In this document: piece after piece, positions 1 to 6,989 of the stretch
Position numbering within the stretch: the stretch's first letter is position 1
Layout of the letters: each line of letters opens with the position of its first letter
Origin: DASTDY01 sp035478375
Lineage (GTDB): Bacteria; Patescibacteriota; Saccharimonadia; Saccharimonadales; EFPC-124
Direction of reading: 5' to 3'
DNA: 24,154 nt
NCBI GenBank assembly: GCA_035478375.1
Contig: DATIJQ010000023.1
Coordinates: 1-24,154 of the forward strand
Program-made: the position numbers and the translations under genes
The notes under the pieces: model-generated
What the model was told of the DNA's origin: nothing
The model's database searches: none
Seen by the model: only the letters and a program-made list of their open reading frames with translations

Positions 1-8
1 ACTCCCTC

Positions 9-40
9 GGTGCGGCGGCGCTCCCACAGGCCGCCGCACC
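9..40. terminator. Strong GC-rich hairpin at left edge
   Basis: An 11-bp perfect stem (GGTGCGGCGGC at 9-19 with GCCGCCGCACC at 30-40) closes a 10-nt loop. No clear T-run follows on the plus strand, so it is either a terminator lacking a U-tract or the 3' end of a structured RNA lying outside the window. The stretch 41-141 holds no gene I can support. Confidence 0.5.
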
Positions 41-141
41 AACAACGTTTCCACAAGGGCTGCTTGTCAGCTCACCATTGGTTTTAAAGTTTAAAGCCAG
101 CGGCGAGTAAATACTACAATGCTAATTTCAACCCCATACGC

Positions 142-147
142 TATACT
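142..147 (+). promoter_or_regulatory. -10 box for leaderless dnaX
   Basis: TATACT lies 10 nt before the ATG at 158, so transcription should start within a few bases of the start codon. No Shine-Dalgarno sequence is visible there and no good -35 box is seen. The position supports the start at 158, where the protein begins MGQALYRKYR as in other DnaX proteins, over the upstream in-frame ATG at 119. Confidence 0.55.
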
Positions 148-157
148 TAAAACACGT

Positions 158-1588
158 ATGGGACAGGCGCTTTACCGCAAATACAGGTCGCGCTCGCTGG
201 GGGAATTGGTGGGGCAGGAGCACGTTACGCAAACACTCGACCGAGCAATCAAAGCCGGTCACATTAGTCATGCCTATTTATTTACCGGCCCGCGCGGCGT
301 GGGCAAAACTAGTGTGGCGCGCATTTTGGCGCACGAGATTAACGGCTTGCCGTACAGCGACACGCCGCATTTAGATATTATCGAAATCGACGCGGCCAGT
401 AATCGCCGTATTGACGACATCCGCGACCTGCGCGACAAAGTTTACATCGCGCCAACAAGTGCCAAATATAAGGTATATATAATTGACGAAGTCCACATGC
501 TGACCGGCGAAAGTTTTAATGCGCTATTAAAAACATTGGAGGAACCACCAGCGCACGTCGTCTTTATTTTAGCCACGACCGAAGCCCACAAACTGCCAGC
601 AACAATTATTAGCCGCACCCAGCGGTTTGCGTTTAAGCCCGGCGCGCCAGACAAAGTCGCCGCACACTTACGCACAATCGCCGACAAAGAACAGATTAAA
701 ATTGATGACGACGCGCTGGCGCTGATCGCCGAGCACGGCGACGGCAGTTTCCGCGACAGCGTTAGTTTGCTTGACCAAGTTACCAGCGCAGCAACAGATA
801 AAATTACGGCCGATAACGTGGCTGCGATGCTTGGTTTGGCGCCGAATGCAAAAATTCATGGTTTAGTCCAAGCAGTGAAAGCAGGCGATAGAACAGCAAT
901 TGCCGCCACGCTTACCGAACTCGCTGCCACAGGCGCCAACACCAGTACCCTTGTCGCGCAGCTCAGCAAGGCGCTGGCCGTTGCCGCGCAAACACAACCA
1001 CATTTATATGCAGTTGTAGACGGATTGCTTGATGTGCCACGCGCTTATAACCCCGATTTAAAACTCTTAACCGTACTTATGCGAGCCGCACCTGCCGCGG
1101 CGCCAGCTCCAAAAACTGCACCAGCTTTGGCTACAGCGCCAGCAACAATCGCCAGTGCGCCGGTCGTTAAGCAAAAACCGGCCTCAAAACTCGCTACCAA
1201 AAAAGAAGAACCGGCCGCTACACCGGTTGAGCTGCCGCAAAGCGAACCACTTACCAACTTTGACAACGAAGCCTGGCACAAAATTTTGGCGGCAATTAAA
1301 AAAACTAGCCCGCCACTATTTAGCGTTGCCAAGCAGGCTCAGCCGGTATTCGACGCCAGTACTAATGAACTCACGCTACTTTTTAAATTTGCGCTGCATC
1401 GCAAAAAATTAGACGACGTCAAACAAAAAGCCGCGCTGACCCACATTTTTATGACCGAACTCGGCGGCGCGCCAACCATAAAAACCGATGTCAGCGTCGA
1501 TGCCCAACCGCCCGGCCCACCACCAGCCGACCCAGCGCTTGCAAACGTCGCCAAAATTATGGGCGGCGGGGAGATTATAGATGCCTGA
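158..1588 (+). CDS. dnaX: DNA polymerase III subunit gamma/tau (clamp loader), zinc-finger-less
   Basis: This is the AAA+ ATPase subunit of the clamp loader, which places the sliding clamp on primed DNA at the replication fork. The 476-residue product starts with the family-typical MGQALYRKYR. It has a Walker A motif GPRGVGKT (about 44-51), a Walker B motif VYIIDEVH (106-113), a sensor-1 stretch LATTE, and SRTQRF where most homologues have SRCQRF. The four-cysteine zinc module normally between Walker A and the AASNRRIDDIR segment is missing: only a short linker (about residues 62-70) remains and it has no cysteine. The C-terminal third has a low-complexity Ala/Pro-rich linker (about 315-375) and then a small tau-like tail domain. 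The gene overlaps dnaB by 8 nt, suggesting translational coupling. The start at 158 is preferred to 119 because of family homology and the nearby -10 box. Identification is secure; the exact start is likely. Confidence 0.95.
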   Translation: MGQALYRKYRSRSLGELVGQEHVTQTLDRAIKAGHISHAYLFTGPRGVGKTSVARILAHEINGLPYSDTPHLDIIEIDAASNRRIDDIRDLRDKVYIAPTSAKYKVYIIDEVHMLTGESFNALLKTLEEPPAHVVFILATTEAHKLPATIISRTQRFAFKPGAPDKVAAHLRTIADKEQIKIDDDALALIAEHGDGSFRDSVSLLDQVTSAATDKITADNVAAMLGLAPNAKIHGLVQAVKAGDRTAIAATLTELAATGANTSTLVAQLSKALAVAAQTQPHLYAVVDGLLDVPRAYNPDLKLLTVLMRAAPAAAPAPKTAPALATAPATIASAPVVKQKPASKLATKKEEPAATPVELPQSEPLTNFDNEAWHKILAAIKKTSPPLFSVAKQAQPVFDASTNELTLLFKFALHRKKLDDVKQKAALTHIFMTELGGAPTIKTDVSVDAQPPGPPPADPALANVAKIMGGGEIIDA

Positions 1589-2957
1589 ACAACGCAAAAA
1601 ACCAGCCGAAAATAAGCGACCAAAAATACCCGAAGGTAAATTGCCGCCTCAAAACCTCGACGCCGAAATTAGCATTTTGGGCGCGGTTTTAATTGACGAA
1701 GACGTGCTAACCCGCGTCACCGACAAACTCCACGCCGACGATTTTTACGACCCGCGCCACGAAACCATTTTTGACGCGATGGTCATGCTGTACGAACACC
1801 ACAAACCAGTTGACCTCTTAACGCTTTCTGATGAGCTCAAAAAAAAGGACACGCTGGAAGCCGCCGGTGGCGCCGATTATTTAACCGAACTGACCAACCA
1901 GGTCCCAACTGCCGCCCACGCCGAAAGTTACGCCGAAATCATCACCCAAAACGCCATGCGCCGCCGCTTAATTAAAGCTAGCGGCAACATTGCCGAGCTT
2001 GGGTTTGACGAAGCCAAAAACAGCGATGAATTACTGGCCAGCGCCGAAGCCGAACTATTTGCCGTGTCTGACCAAGCCTTGCGCCAAGAGCTCACCAGCC
2101 TCGAGCAAATCTTGACCGAAAGCTTTGACCGCATGGAAGAACTCCACCGCGACAAAAGCAAAATGCGCGGCATCCCGACCGGCTACCGCGACCTCGACAA
2201 CATGATGGCCGGATTGCAGCGCAGCGACCTGCTCATTTTAGCCGCCCGCCCGGCAATGGGTAAGTCCACCTTTGCGTTAAACTTGGCGCATAATGTGGCC
2301 GTGCAGCAAAAACAGTCGGTGTTAGTATTTAGCCTTGAGATGAGTAAAGAACAGCTCGTCGACCGCATGTTAGCTGACGAAGCTGGGGTTGACGCCTGGA
2401 ACATTCGCACCGGCAACTTAACCGACGACGACTTCGAAAAACTAAGCCACGCCATGGGCGTTTTAGCCGAAGCGCCAATTTTTATAGATGACACGCCGGG
2501 CATGAGCGTGCTAGAACTGCGCACCAAAGCCCGCCGCGCCGCCCACGAACGGCCGCTTGGCCTCGTCGTCATCGACTACTTGCAGCTTATGAGTGGCAGC
2601 GGACGCAGTAGCGACAACCGCGTGCAAGAAATTTCCGAAATTTCGCGCGGACTAAAACTTGTGGCGCGCGAACTTAACGTGCCAGTTTTGGCGCTGAGTC
2701 AGTTGAGCCGTTCGGTCGAAAGCCGCACGCCGCCAATTCCACAGCTGTCAGACCTGCGCGAATCAGGTTCCATCGAACAAGACGCCGACATTGTTATGTT
2801 TTTGTACCGCGAAGATTATTACAATAAAGAAACCGAAAACCAACACGTCACCGAACTACTCATTAAAAAACACCGCAACGGGCCGACCGGTACGGTTGAA
2901 TTGTACTTCCACCCAGAACGACTCAAGTTTATGTCGCTGGACAAGCACCGCGAATAA
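1581..2957 (+). CDS. dnaB: Replicative DNA helicase DnaB
   Basis: This is the hexameric 5'-3' helicase that unwinds DNA at the replication fork. The 458-residue protein has the usual DnaB length. Its N-terminal domain begins with the characteristic PPQNLDAE..ILGAVLID segment (about 22-38) and a linker helix region lies around 165-195. The RecA-like domain carries the Walker A motif ARPAMGKST (222-230), SLEMSKEQL (251-259) and the Walker B-type VVIDYLQLM, followed by LSQLSRSVE and SDLRESGSIEQDAD, all DnaB hallmarks. The ATG lies inside the last codons of dnaX (8-nt overlap), with a purine-rich GGGGAG upstream. Finding dnaB directly after dnaX is not the usual arrangement, in which ybaB and recR follow. 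No inteins or insertions are visible. Confidence 0.96.
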   Translation: MPEQRKKPAENKRPKIPEGKLPPQNLDAEISILGAVLIDEDVLTRVTDKLHADDFYDPRHETIFDAMVMLYEHHKPVDLLTLSDELKKKDTLEAAGGADYLTELTNQVPTAAHAESYAEIITQNAMRRRLIKASGNIAELGFDEAKNSDELLASAEAELFAVSDQALRQELTSLEQILTESFDRMEELHRDKSKMRGIPTGYRDLDNMMAGLQRSDLLILAARPAMGKSTFALNLAHNVAVQQKQSVLVFSLEMSKEQLVDRMLADEAGVDAWNIRTGNLTDDDFEKLSHAMGVLAEAPIFIDDTPGMSVLELRTKARRAAHERPLGLVVIDYLQLMSGSGRSSDNRVQEISEISRGLKLVARELNVPVLALSQLSRSVESRTPPIPQLSDLRESGSIEQDADIVMFLYREDYYNKETENQHVTELLIKKHRNGPTGTVELYFHPERLKFMSLDKHRE

Positions 2958-2977
2958 AAAATAACGCCTTGCGGCGT
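2954..2977 (-). terminator. Rho-independent terminator of the minus-strand unknown gene
   Basis: On the minus strand a 5-bp stem (ACGCC/GGCGT, 2964-2977) closed by a GCAA (GNRA-type) tetraloop runs into TTATTTTTTATT. This is a classic intrinsic terminator for the gene ending at 3047. The U-tract overlaps the dnaB stop codon. On the plus strand the same stem may end dnaB transcription, but it lacks a good T-run. Confidence 0.65.
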
Positions 2978-2995
2978 CTTAAAACTTGGGGTGTT

Positions 2996-3045
2996 GCCCG
3001 CGGACGACCAGCGAATGCCGGCCGCCCGCGGGCGGGTGCCCACCC
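2996..3045. repeat. Nested GC-rich inverted repeats
   Basis: GCCCGCGG at 2996-3003 pairs with CCGCGGGC at 3026-3033 (8 bp, 22-nt loop). The second arm lies in the local palindrome GCCCGCGGGC (3024-3033), and GGGTG at 3034-3038 can pair with CACCC at 3041-3045. This fills the gap between dnaB and the convergent minus-strand gene and would fold strongly in either transcript. Confidence 0.5.
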
Positions 3046-3046
3046 T

Positions 3047-3571
3047 CTACACCATCTTGGTCATGTACTCCGTGATCTTGCGGGTCACCTGCTCGTCGGC
3101 GTCGTGTCCGTGAGCGGGCTCGACGAAGACCTCGATCGCCTTGCGACCGTAGAACGAGGGGTCGAGGTGGCGCACGCCGCCCACTCGCTCCATCTCCCCG
3201 ATGTGGCCGATGTCCCAGCGGGTGAACGGCAGGTTCGCGTAGAACTGAGTCAGTCGGTGTTCGCTGACGCGGTTGGGCCCGGTGACGATCGTCGCCAGGT
3301 CTTCCGCGACGCAGTCAGTGATACGCGTCACGTACAACTCGTCGGCCACCTTGCCGCTGACCACGAAGGAGCTATCGGTGATCTTGCCGATGTGGAGCGG
3401 GTACTGAGGGCTGTTCTGCCCATCGAGTTCCCCCAGCACCGGCAAAAGCGCCTGGAGTCTTCGCGCCAGCTTGAGGCCGGGCAGCAGGAGCTCGCCCTTC
3501 AGAGCGAGGTGCGCGTCGACCTCGAACCGACGGCGGCCATGGCCTTCCCAGATGTTACGCAAAACCTTCAC
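3047..3571 (-). CDS. Unknown 174-residue protein, GC-rich codon use
   Basis: I do not recognise this protein. It is soluble, has no signal peptide or membrane helix, mixes charged residues evenly, and contains HIGEMERVGGVRHL, DPSFYGRKAIEVFVEP and a C-terminal ITEYMTKMV. Support for coding on this strand is threefold: a promoter with TATAAT upstream at 3611-3616, an SD-like AGGTGA 5 nt before the GTG at 3571, and an intrinsic terminator just downstream. A GTG three codons upstream (3580) sits on top of the SD and is less likely. Codons are GC-richer at third positions than in dnaX/dnaB, resembling only the divergent gene at 3805. The opposite strand is also open (2969-3631), but its product is biased in composition and looks like an antisense shadow. 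Confidence 0.6.
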   Translation of the reverse strand: MKVLRNIWEGHGRRRFEVDAHLALKGELLLPGLKLARRLQALLPVLGELDGQNSPQYPLHIGKITDSSFVVSGKVADELYVTRITDCVAEDLATIVTGPNRVSEHRLTQFYANLPFTRWDIGHIGEMERVGGVRHLDPSFYGRKAIEVFVEPAHGHDADEQVTRKITEYMTKMV

Positions 3572-3610
3572 TTGAGTCACCTTCCGGTAGTGGTGTTGTC
3601 TACGTCAAAT

Positions 3611-3639
3611 ATTATATCACCGTTTTCATAAAAAGTCTA
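3611..3639 (-). promoter_or_regulatory. Sigma-70-type promoter for the minus-strand unknown gene
   Basis: On the minus strand TAGACT (plus 3634-3639) and a perfect TATAAT (plus 3611-3616) are separated by 17 nt. Transcription would start near 3604, giving a leader of about 33 nt before the GTG at 3571. Confidence 0.6.
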
Positions 3640-3726
3640 TAGTAAACAAAATATAATGTCCCTCAACGCAAGGCAACATCTTTATATACTTGGAGCTTGC
3701 GCAGTGAGACCCGCGTGCCCGTTAAC

Positions 3727-3754
3727 TTGAATATCCAATTTTATATGCTATAAT
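3727..3754 (+). promoter_or_regulatory. Sigma-70-type promoter for the gene at 3805
   Basis: TTGAAT (3727-3732) and a perfect TATAAT (3749-3754) are separated by 16 nt. Transcription should start near 3761, directly before the hairpin at 3762-3779. This is among the strongest promoters in the window, together with the AI-2E gene promoter at 13011-13039. Confidence 0.75.
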
Positions 3755-3761
3755 TTACGCA

Positions 3762-3779
3762 CCGCAACAATCGTTGCGG
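3762..3779 (+). other. 5'-terminal mRNA hairpin
   Basis: A perfect 7-bp stem CCGCAAC/GTTGCGG with an AATC loop sits at the predicted 5' end of the transcript, ahead of the SD GAGGGG and ATG 3805. It could protect the mRNA from 5' decay or, as DNA, act as an operator just downstream of the promoter. Confidence 0.55.
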
Positions 3780-3804
3780 CACCCTACGTCACTTTGAGGG
3801 GCTT

Positions 3805-4389
3805 ATGAGTTCGATTGAATTGCCGTTGACACTAGTGGCGCAACACCCGACGGTCATTCCGGCCCATCATCGTATCGTCGCTGGTGTGCAGGCGATTGTG
3901 GAGTCTCGCGACCCCATGCTTGTCAGGCCCAATCCCGACGTCACGCCGGCACAAGCAGAGGCGATCACGCAGGCTATCGACCATCTCATGCAGTACCACC
4001 CAATCGACCCCCGCATCGCGTCGACCAACGAATTGTGTCGACTGCGGCACGAGGAAAATCTGGAGAGCTGGGCGCAACCCATCTGGAGAGCGCGGGCAGA
4101 GGCCACGCTGAGCCGGTGGGGGCTCACCACGCCAACGCTACCCGAGTACCTGTACGTGATCGTCCGCGCCGTCAACACGGCACGTGCCATCAACGAACTG
4201 CCCGACAGCTCACCCGACCGGACCATACTACGCGCGGCACTGGGCGCCGACACGCACTATTTGCTCGAGAACGTAGGCATGCCCAAGGGTCCGGCAACCG
4301 CCGGTGCGCACAACCGCAACCCTGACAACTGGGCCAAGGAGGCCTGGCTCCAACTGGCGGAACACCTCGCGCAGAAGTACGACAGCTGA
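3805..4389 (+). CDS. Unknown 194-residue helical protein, GC-rich codon use
   Basis: I do not recognise this protein. It is soluble and predicted mostly helical by eye, with no signal peptide. Segments that might help a search are ASTNELCRLRHEENLESW, the SRWGLTTPTLPEYLYVIVRA stretch and a C-terminal WAKEAWLQLAEHLAQKY. The start is well supported: strong promoter at 3727-3754, GAGGGG Shine-Dalgarno about 4 nt before the ATG, and a 10-bp hairpin after the stop. Codon use (GAG, GAC, CGC, CTG favoured) is GC-richer than in dnaX, dnaB or the downstream membrane gene, and matches the divergently transcribed gene at 3571-3047. The two share an intergenic region with back-to-back promoters, suggesting a functional or acquired pair. 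Coding status is likely; function is open. Confidence 0.75.
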   Translation: MSSIELPLTLVAQHPTVIPAHHRIVAGVQAIVESRDPMLVRPNPDVTPAQAEAITQAIDHLMQYHPIDPRIASTNELCRLRHEENLESWAQPIWRARAEATLSRWGLTTPTLPEYLYVIVRAVNTARAINELPDSSPDRTILRAALGADTHYLLENVGMPKGPATAGAHNRNPDNWAKEAWLQLAEHLAQKYDS

Positions 4390-4399
4390 CGTAGGGACA

Positions 4400-4424
4400 C
4401 CCCGCGGCCGCACCGGTCGCGGGG
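4400..4424 (+). terminator. GC-rich terminator hairpin after the unknown gene
   Basis: CCCCGCGGCC pairs with GGTCGCGGGG (10 bp including one G-U pair) around a GCACC loop, starting 10 nt after the stop of the 3805 gene. The downstream run is C-rich with a short TTTT at 4437-4440, so termination may be incomplete. Confidence 0.6.
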
Positions 4425-4510
4425 CCCGTCCCCACATTTTCCGCCACTTTGGCGTTTTATTTTGCCCAAAAATCACAAGCATTTTATTCGCCACCACGCC
4501 CAGGGTGCGA

Positions 4511-4516
4511 TATACT
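4511..4516 (+). promoter_or_regulatory. -10 box for the GT39-like gene
   Basis: TATACT is followed 13 nt later by ATG 4530, giving a leader of only about 6 nt without a Shine-Dalgarno sequence. A -35 box is not obvious. This supports the start at 4530 over an in-frame upstream start at 4449, whose extra residues would lie across the promoter. Confidence 0.5.
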
Positions 4517-4529
4517 AAATGCAATAGTT

Positions 4530-6011
4530 ATGAACATTCGCCCCCTACCTGAGTGGACTTTATACCGGCTACGCTACAAATTAGCGTACGCCGTGCTTAC
4601 CGTTGTTACTTTGTGTTTGCTGCTGGTTTTTAGCAATGCAATTCCGCCGGGTTTAAGTAATGACGAGCAGCAAAGCGTCATTGCCTCGAGCCAGGTAACG
4701 TTTACCCAACTGCCATCAGAAATTATTGATCTACCGTTCCATGCCCTGCAAAAACTCAGCGTACAATATTTTGGCGTTACGCCAATGGGCGTCCGGTTGC
4801 CGACACTTATTTTTGGCGCAATAACAGCGCTATGTACCTGTTTAATGATCCGCCGCTGGTTCACTAAAAACGTGGCGCTGGCTGCCAGCGTTATTTTTGT
4901 GACATCAGCGTGGTTTTTAAGTTTAGGTCGTCTCGGTACACCTTTTATTATGGTGCCGTTTTGGACAAGTCTACTGCTTTTGGCCGCCACCTACGTTTCG
5001 CAAGAGACAAAAAATTGGCGGTGGTGGCGCGTGGCGTTTAGCATGGCGGCCGCCGTTTCAATTTATACACCATATATGGCGTATGTGTTTATTGCTGCGG
5101 CGCTCGCGAGCATTGCCCAACCGCATCTGCGCTACCTAGTCCGCGAGAGTAACAAAGTTAACTTATTTATTGGCGGTTTCTTTTTTGCCATTTTACTGAT
5201 TCCGCTGGGGTGGGGAGTGTACAAACATCCAAGCGTGGCGCGCGATTTGCTGGCTATTCCTGCTAGTTTGCCTGATCCAATGCAGTTCTTGCGCGATTTT
5301 GGCAAAGCCCTTAACAACTTGTTTAACCCCTTTAACCTAACCACCGGCGTTATTATTACGCCAGCGCTCGCATTGGTGCAAACTGCCTTGTTGGCCTGTG
5401 GTGGCTGGCGGTTGTTGCGTGATTTTCATTCTGTGCGTGCCCATTTTTTACTTATCTGGGCCGCGCTGCTCGTACCCATTATTGGCTTTAACCCATCTGG
5501 TATTGCCGTACTTTTGGTGCCGGCGATTATGGTTATAACTATTGGTCTGAACCAAGTCGTTGGTTATTGGTATCATATTTTTCCGCGCAATCCATACGCT
5601 CGGTTATTTGGATTATTACCGCTGGCGCTGCTATTGTTTACCATTGTGCAAGCCAGCTACCAACGCTACGTATATGCCATGTTGTATAGCCCGAGCGCCG
5701 GCGCAGCATTTAGCCCTGATGCGTTTTTGGCACAACAAAATATCGCCAAAGTTGCGAGTGCGACCCCGCTAGTTATTGTTACCGACGATACCCATGTGCA
5801 ATTCTACCAAGTCATGGCTGCGCGCCGGCCAAACACCATGGTAACAACTGGCGCGACTGCTAACACGAGCACATTGCCCTCATCTGGTGAATGGCTTGTG
5901 CAGCCCGAACAACTACATTTTGTCGCTGCTAACCTGCCAGCTAAACCCAGTTTGCAGCTCGTCGATGACCGCAAAGACAACGCCCTGCGCTTTAACGTCT
6001 ACCAGCGCTAG
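4530..6011 (+). CDS. GT39/PMT-like multi-pass membrane glycosyltransferase
   Basis: The 493-residue protein is rich in hydrophobic helices (about ten) and has the GT-C fold signature. After the first membrane helix comes an extracytoplasmic acidic pair in LSNDEQQSV (about residue 45), and then FGVTPMGVRLPTLIFGA, which resembles the G..p...RLPs segment of ArnT/PMT-type (GT39) proteins. Such enzymes move a sugar from a lipid-phosphate carrier to an acceptor on the outer face of the membrane. The last ~100 residues form a soluble extracytoplasmic tail. The start at 4530 is chosen because a -10 box lies just upstream and the sequence then opens with a short cytosolic tail and a helix. The gene sits between dnaB and ybaB without a functional link to them and ends 37 bp before the ybaB ATG. 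Family level is fairly sure; substrate unknown. Confidence 0.75.
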   Translation: MNIRPLPEWTLYRLRYKLAYAVLTVVTLCLLLVFSNAIPPGLSNDEQQSVIASSQVTFTQLPSEIIDLPFHALQKLSVQYFGVTPMGVRLPTLIFGAITALCTCLMIRRWFTKNVALAASVIFVTSAWFLSLGRLGTPFIMVPFWTSLLLLAATYVSQETKNWRWWRVAFSMAAAVSIYTPYMAYVFIAAALASIAQPHLRYLVRESNKVNLFIGGFFFAILLIPLGWGVYKHPSVARDLLAIPASLPDPMQFLRDFGKALNNLFNPFNLTTGVIITPALALVQTALLACGGWRLLRDFHSVRAHFLLIWAALLVPIIGFNPSGIAVLLVPAIMVITIGLNQVVGYWYHIFPRNPYARLFGLLPLALLLFTIVQASYQRYVYAMLYSPSAGAAFSPDAFLAQQNIAKVASATPLVIVTDDTHVQFYQVMAARRPNTMVTTGATANTSTLPSSGEWLVQPEQLHFVAANLPAKPSLQLVDDRKDNALRFNVYQR

Positions 6012-6019
6012 CCGACATC

Positions 6020-6041
6020 TGTTATACTATAACAAAAGGAG
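6020..6041 (+). promoter_or_regulatory. Extended -10 promoter and SD of ybaB
   Basis: TGTTATACT (6020-6028) is an extended -10 element, and AAGGAG (6036-6041) lies 7 nt before the ATG at 6049. Transcription starting near 6035 would leave a very short leader beginning almost at the SD. No -35 box is apparent. Confidence 0.55.
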
Positions 6042-6048
6042 TTTTACC

Positions 6049-6336
6049 ATGTTTGACCAAGCCAAAATGATCATGAAAGTTAAAAAGGCGCAAAAAGAAC
6101 TCGCCAACGAGATTATAGAAGTCGAGGCCGGCGACGGCGCCGTTGTTGTGCGCATTACTGGTGAGCAAAAAATCAAAAATATCGCTATTGACCCAGAGCG
6201 TGTCGACCTCGAAGATATTCACGAGCTAGAACGCTGGATCGAAACCGCCGTCAAAGACGCCATCAACCGCTCCCAGCAAGTTGCGGCCGAAAAAATGAAA
6301 CCACTCATGGGCAGCCTTGGCAAACTTGGTCTGTAA
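6049..6336 (+). CDS. ybaB: YbaB/EbfC family nucleoid-associated protein
   Basis: The 95-residue protein matches the YbaB/EbfC family in size and layout. It has an N-terminal helix of the type MFDQAKMIMKVKKAQKEL, a central three-strand sheet (EVEAGDGAVVVRITGEQKIKNIAIDP) and a C-terminal helical part ending in MGSLGKLGL. The family forms dimers that bind DNA and is usually encoded between dnaX and recR. Here it keeps recR as its next neighbour (6-nt gap) but is separated from dnaX. An SD and an extended -10 box support the ATG at 6049; a longer in-frame reading from 5887 would overlap the preceding gene and is rejected. Confidence 0.92.
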   Translation: MFDQAKMIMKVKKAQKELANEIIEVEAGDGAVVVRITGEQKIKNIAIDPERVDLEDIHELERWIETAVKDAINRSQQVAAEKMKPLMGSLGKLGL

Positions 6337-6342
6337 TTTGCC

Positions 6343-6954
6343 GTGGCAACGATTTTACCAAAAGCGTTGACGCACTTAATTGATGAGCTCGGCAAATTGC
6401 CGGGCGTCGGGCCGCGCACCGCCGAAAGATACGCATACGATTTGCTGCGCCGCGACCCCAGTGTTGCAACCCGTGTGGCCGATGCTATTGTTAATTTGCA
6501 CGCCAACGTCGCGTACTGCCCAGTCACATTTGCCTTGATCGAAAAAGGGCAGGAGGTTTCGCCGCTGTATGCCGACCCCGAACGCGATAAAACAGTTGTG
6601 GCCGTCGTCGAAGAACCGCTCGATGTCGTGGCACTAGAACGCACCGGCCAATTTAAAGGCACTTACCATGTGCTGGGCGGGGTGATTTCGCCCATCGATA
6701 ATATTGGGCCGGAGCAGCTCCACATTAACGAGTTACTTGAGCGCATCGATAAAGACAACGTTAAAGAAGTCATTTTAGCCACCAACGCCAGCGTCGAAGG
6801 CGAGTCAACCGCGCTTTACTTACAGCGTCAGCTCAGCGAAAGACCCAACGTCAATATTACGCGACTGGCACGCGGCCTACCGGTTGGCGTCGACTTAGAA
6901 TACGCCGACAATATTACTTTGGGCCACGCGCTACAAGGTCGACGCACATTGTAG
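6343..6954 (+). CDS. recR: Recombination mediator RecR lacking the zinc finger
   Basis: RecR acts with RecO/RecF to load RecA on gapped DNA. The 203-residue protein has the helix-hairpin-helix LPGVGPRTAERYAYDLL (about 19-35), a Toprim domain starting at VVAVVEEPLDVVALE (about 85-99), the signature YHVLGGVISPIDNIGPEQL (108-126) and a C-terminal RLARGLPVGVDLEYAD, which is typical. The C4 zinc finger expected near residues 57-72 is degenerate: only Cys59 remains in YCPVTFALIEKGQEVSPLY, so zinc cannot be bound in the usual way. The start is a GTG at 6343, 6 nt after the ybaB stop and without a clear SD, so translation probably depends on ybaB. Apart from the finger, the protein looks intact. Confidence 0.93.
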   Translation: MATILPKALTHLIDELGKLPGVGPRTAERYAYDLLRRDPSVATRVADAIVNLHANVAYCPVTFALIEKGQEVSPLYADPERDKTVVAVVEEPLDVVALERTGQFKGTYHVLGGVISPIDNIGPEQLHINELLERIDKDNVKEVILATNASVEGESTALYLQRQLSERPNVNITRLARGLPVGVDLEYADNITLGHALQGRRTL

Positions 6955-6971
6955 CTCTTACACGCTTCATC

Positions 6972-6980
6972 TGGTAAAAT
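6972..6980 (+). promoter_or_regulatory. Extended -10 promoter of the DHH phosphoesterase gene
   Basis: TGGTAAAAT is an extended -10 motif whose last base is 9 nt before the ATG at 6990, implying a leaderless or near-leaderless mRNA. No SD is present. Confidence 0.55.
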
Positions 6981-6989
6981 AAGCCAGTA

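Noticed and set aside
41..118. Possible SRP RNA upstream of dnaX, since ffs is often there and the minus strand contains AAGCAGCC as in SRP domain IV
   Set aside because: The GGAA tetraloop and paired UCC/GGA are missing and no matching helix could be drawn, so the similarity is too short to support an RNA gene.
119..157. Upstream ATG start for dnaX
   Set aside because: Adds 13 residues not found in DnaX proteins and spans the -10 box at 142-147.
2969..3631. Long open frame on the plus strand (220 codons) opposite the unknown gene at 3047-3571
   Set aside because: Product is rich in His, Val, Leu, Asp and Arg with the look of an antisense frame; the minus strand has promoter, SD and terminator in the right places.
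4449..4529. Longer N-terminus of the GT39-like protein
   Set aside because: It would be translated through the promoter and has no SD; the sequence from 4530 alone fits a membrane protein start.
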